From Pedobacter cryoconitis (GTDB lineage: Bacteria; Bacteroidota; Bacteroidia; Sphingobacteriales; Sphingobacteriaceae): a stretch of 64,000 nt of DNA. The notes under the pieces were generated by a model. The model was not told the DNA's origin. It did no database searches and was given only the letters and a program-made list of their open reading frames with translations. A program made the translations under genes and the position numbers. The stretch is taken from the NCBI RefSeq assembly GCF_014200605.1, contig NZ_JACHCE010000012.1, positions 66,283-130,282 on the forward strand, read 5' to 3'. Positions 62,280-64,000 of this stretch are shown here, one piece after another (position 1 is the stretch's first letter; the number at the start of each line of letters is the position of its first letter).

Positions 62280-64000
62280 ATGAAGAAAAAATACTTTTTT
62301 ATTCCGCTTTTATTAGCTGGTAACCTTACCGCAGGTTATGCGCAGGTAAGTGCGTTAGTAAACCTCAATAAAAACTATCAGACCGGCCTTGAATTACTTC
62401 AAAATGAAAAGTATGTCGCTGCAGCTCAACAATTCAGATTGGTTGAACAGTTAAGACAGAAACCCGGAACTGCTCAGGAAAGTAACGCAGAACTTTCTCT
62501 GTTAAAAGAGAATGCTAAATTTTATGCAGCTGTATGTGCACTGGAATTAGGCAATCGTGATGCAGAAAGTTTATTTCAAACCTTCATTAAAGACTACCCT
62601 TTAAACCCAAATACAAAACTTGCCTACTTCCATGTTGGTAAATCGTATTTCGCACAAAAAAATTATCAGAAAGCATTAGAATGGTTTGAAAAAACTGATC
62701 CTTCTACCCTTTCTCAAAAACAAAGAACAGAATATCAGTTCAAACAGGGTTATTCTTATTTTGAACTAAAAAACATAGAAAAAGCAGAGCCTTTATTCGA
62801 AGCAGTAAAAAAAGTTGACGGTCCGTTTCAGGAAAGTGCAACTTATTATTTCGCTTATATCAATTACCTGAATAAAGAATATAAAACAGCACTGAGTAAT
62901 TTTGAAAAACTGAAAGGTTCTAAAACTTATGAAGCCAGCTATCCTTATTATATCACTTCCATGTATTACCTGGATGAGCGTTATGATGATGTAATCAATT
63001 ATGCTATTCCTGTTTTAAAAGATACGAAGCAACAATTTGAAGCAGAAATGCTGAGCTTAATTGCAGCTTCTTATTTTGCTAAATCAGATTATAAAAATGC
63101 AGCACTGTATTTCAGTGATTTCTATACAAAAAGCGGTACCACTAAAACCAAAAACAACCTTTTCATTTATCAGTACGGTTATTCATTGTTTGAATTAGGC
63201 ATGTACAGAGAATCGGTAGGTATATTGGAGCAATTAACTGCTGATGATGTATATCTGCAAAGCGGAATGCATACCCTGGGACGTGCTTTTATTAAATTGG
63301 GTGATAAATCAAAAGCAAGAAGTGCATTTTTCAGAGCATCCCGTCTTGAATTTGACAAAGTAACCCAGGAAGATGCCTGGATCAATTATGCCAGATTAAG
63401 TTATGAACTTGACTTTAATCAGCAGGCTTTAGAATCTACACAGAGCTTCTTAAAACAATTCCCAACCTCACGTAAAATAAATGAGGCCAAAACATTATTG
63501 GGTGAAATTTTGCTGACTAGCAAAAACTACCAGGCAGCTATTGATATTTTAGATCCGATCCCTAATAAATCACCAGAGGCTAAAGAGGCTTATCAAAAAG
63601 TATTATATTTCAGAGGTCTGGAATTTTATAACGAGCGTGCTTTCCCGAATGCACTCTCTATGTTCCAGCGTTCCAATGCACTTCCAAGTGATTCAGAAAT
63701 TCATGCCTTAAGCACTTACTGGATGGCAGAAGCTATGTATGAACTGCGTAAATACGGAGAAGCAGTCAGAACATTCGAGAAATTCCTTGCGATGCCTGAT
63801 GCAGAAAAAACCAAGGTATATAACTTTGCAAATTATGCCTTAGCTTATTCAGCTTTCGAGGATGAAAAATATGCAAAAGCAGCTACTTATTTCGAGCGTT
63901 TCCTGAGTGGAAATGATAAAGACAAAAATACGGTAGTTGATGCAACCATGCGTTTAGCAGATTCATATTTTGTAAGTAAGAGCTATGGAAATGCGTTGAC
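62280..64000 (+). CDS. Tetratricopeptide repeat protein (partial, cut by window end)
   Basis: The frame opens at ATG 62280 and is still open at the window end (573 complete codons). The signal peptide ends near AGYAQ (residue 21). The rest is a long chain of TPR-like units, for example AYFHVGKSYFAQKNYQKALEWF, YQFKQGYSYFELKNIEKAEPLF, TLGRAFIKLGDKSKARSAFF and YALAYSAFEDEKYAKAATYF. The arrangement resembles large periplasmic TPR proteins such as those near Tol-Pal or gliding/assembly systems, but the function is not recognised. The 218 bases upstream contain an imperfect inverted repeat. Confidence 0.9.
   Translation, partial: MKKKYFFIPLLLAGNLTAGYAQVSALVNLNKNYQTGLELLQNEKYVAAAQQFRLVEQLRQKPGTAQESNAELSLLKENAKFYAAVCALELGNRDAESLFQTFIKDYPLNPNTKLAYFHVGKSYFAQKNYQKALEWFEKTDPSTLSQKQRTEYQFKQGYSYFELKNIEKAEPLFEAVKKVDGPFQESATYYFAYINYLNKEYKTALSNFEKLKGSKTYEASYPYYITSMYYLDERYDDVINYAIPVLKDTKQQFEAEMLSLIAASYFAKSDYKNAALYFSDFYTKSGTTKTKNNLFIYQYGYSLFELGMYRESVGILEQLTADDVYLQSGMHTLGRAFIKLGDKSKARSAFFRASRLEFDKVTQEDAWINYARLSYELDFNQQALESTQSFLKQFPTSRKINEAKTLLGEILLTSKNYQAAIDILDPIPNKSPEAKEAYQKVLYFRGLEFYNERAFPNALSMFQRSNALPSDSEIHALSTYWMAEAMYELRKYGEAVRTFEKFLAMPDAEKTKVYNFANYALAYSAFEDEKYAKAATYFERFLSGNDKDKNTVVDATMRLADSYFVSKSYGNAL

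Noticed and set aside
1-64000. tRNA, rRNA or classic riboswitch in the gaps
   Set aside because: I read all gaps and saw no cloverleaf, rRNA core sequence or known riboswitch motif; a covariance-model search would be decisive.

Overview
The window looks like a chromosomal segment from a Bacteroidota bacterium, most likely a Pedobacter-like member of the Sphingobacteriaceae. The evidence is the AT-rich DNA, the -7 promoter box TAnnTTTG ahead of many genes, the near absence of Shine-Dalgarno sequences, and lineage-typical families (DUF4783, DUF4294, a TlpA protein with a DUF4369-like N-terminus, BshB1, S9/M13 peptidases, L-lysine 6-transaminase). The genus is an inference from gene content; no rRNA or tRNA gene was seen.

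Layout. 1-2000: the tail of a probable cation/proton antiporter, an EVE-domain protein and a heavily damaged serine hydrolase (beta-lactamase family) pseudogene. 2055-3600: holA, divergent from a lone HsdR-N-type nuclease domain. 3600-5006: a gene-free, AT-rich, repeat-filled island ending in a very long hairpin behind valS. 5007-13989: valS, a GNAT acetyltransferase, a DPP-IV-like S9 peptidase, an M13 metallopeptidase and an outer-membrane barrel protein. 14064-27214: mnmD, aldo/keto reductase, AI-2E permease, mazG, a degenerate DEAD-box protein, an S9D-like peptidase, a LolC/E-type permease, NamZ, a deoxyribonucleotidase divergent from a DeoR regulator, and topoisomerase IB. 27322-36062: fmt, a class IV aminotransferase (pabC-like) with rluD, an ACC deaminase-like enzyme, a seven-haem cytochrome, lat, and a YdcF-like protein. 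36460-49580: a TlpA-like oxidoreductase, an acyl-CoA dehydrogenase, bshB1, gpx, DUF4294, rel, a Fur-family regulator, purA, pabB, and the run DUF4783-nadC-plsY-M48. 49988-64000: gpmI, lon, an LpxR-like protein, arfB, cmk, rpsA, a DCC protein, pyrR-pyrB, and a TPR protein cut by the window end.

Most of the content is conserved housekeeping: translation (valS, fmt, rpsA, arfB, rluD, mnmD), nucleotide metabolism (purA, pyrR/pyrB, cmk, mazG), replication (holA), folate (pabB and a pabC-like gene far apart), NAD (nadC), phospholipid synthesis (plsY), proteolysis (lon and exported peptidases) and stringent response (rel). I see no CRISPR array, prophage or transposase.

The most unusual signals are non-coding: the repeat island at 3673-4928; perfect 28-33 bp inverted repeats at several gene ends; TAnnTTTG boxes only 4-8 nt ahead of several start codons, which suggests leaderless mRNAs; and a TTGCAA-rich operator between the DeoR regulator and the nucleotidase. 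Among proteins, the DEAD-box pseudo-helicase and the solitary seven-haem cytochrome stand out.
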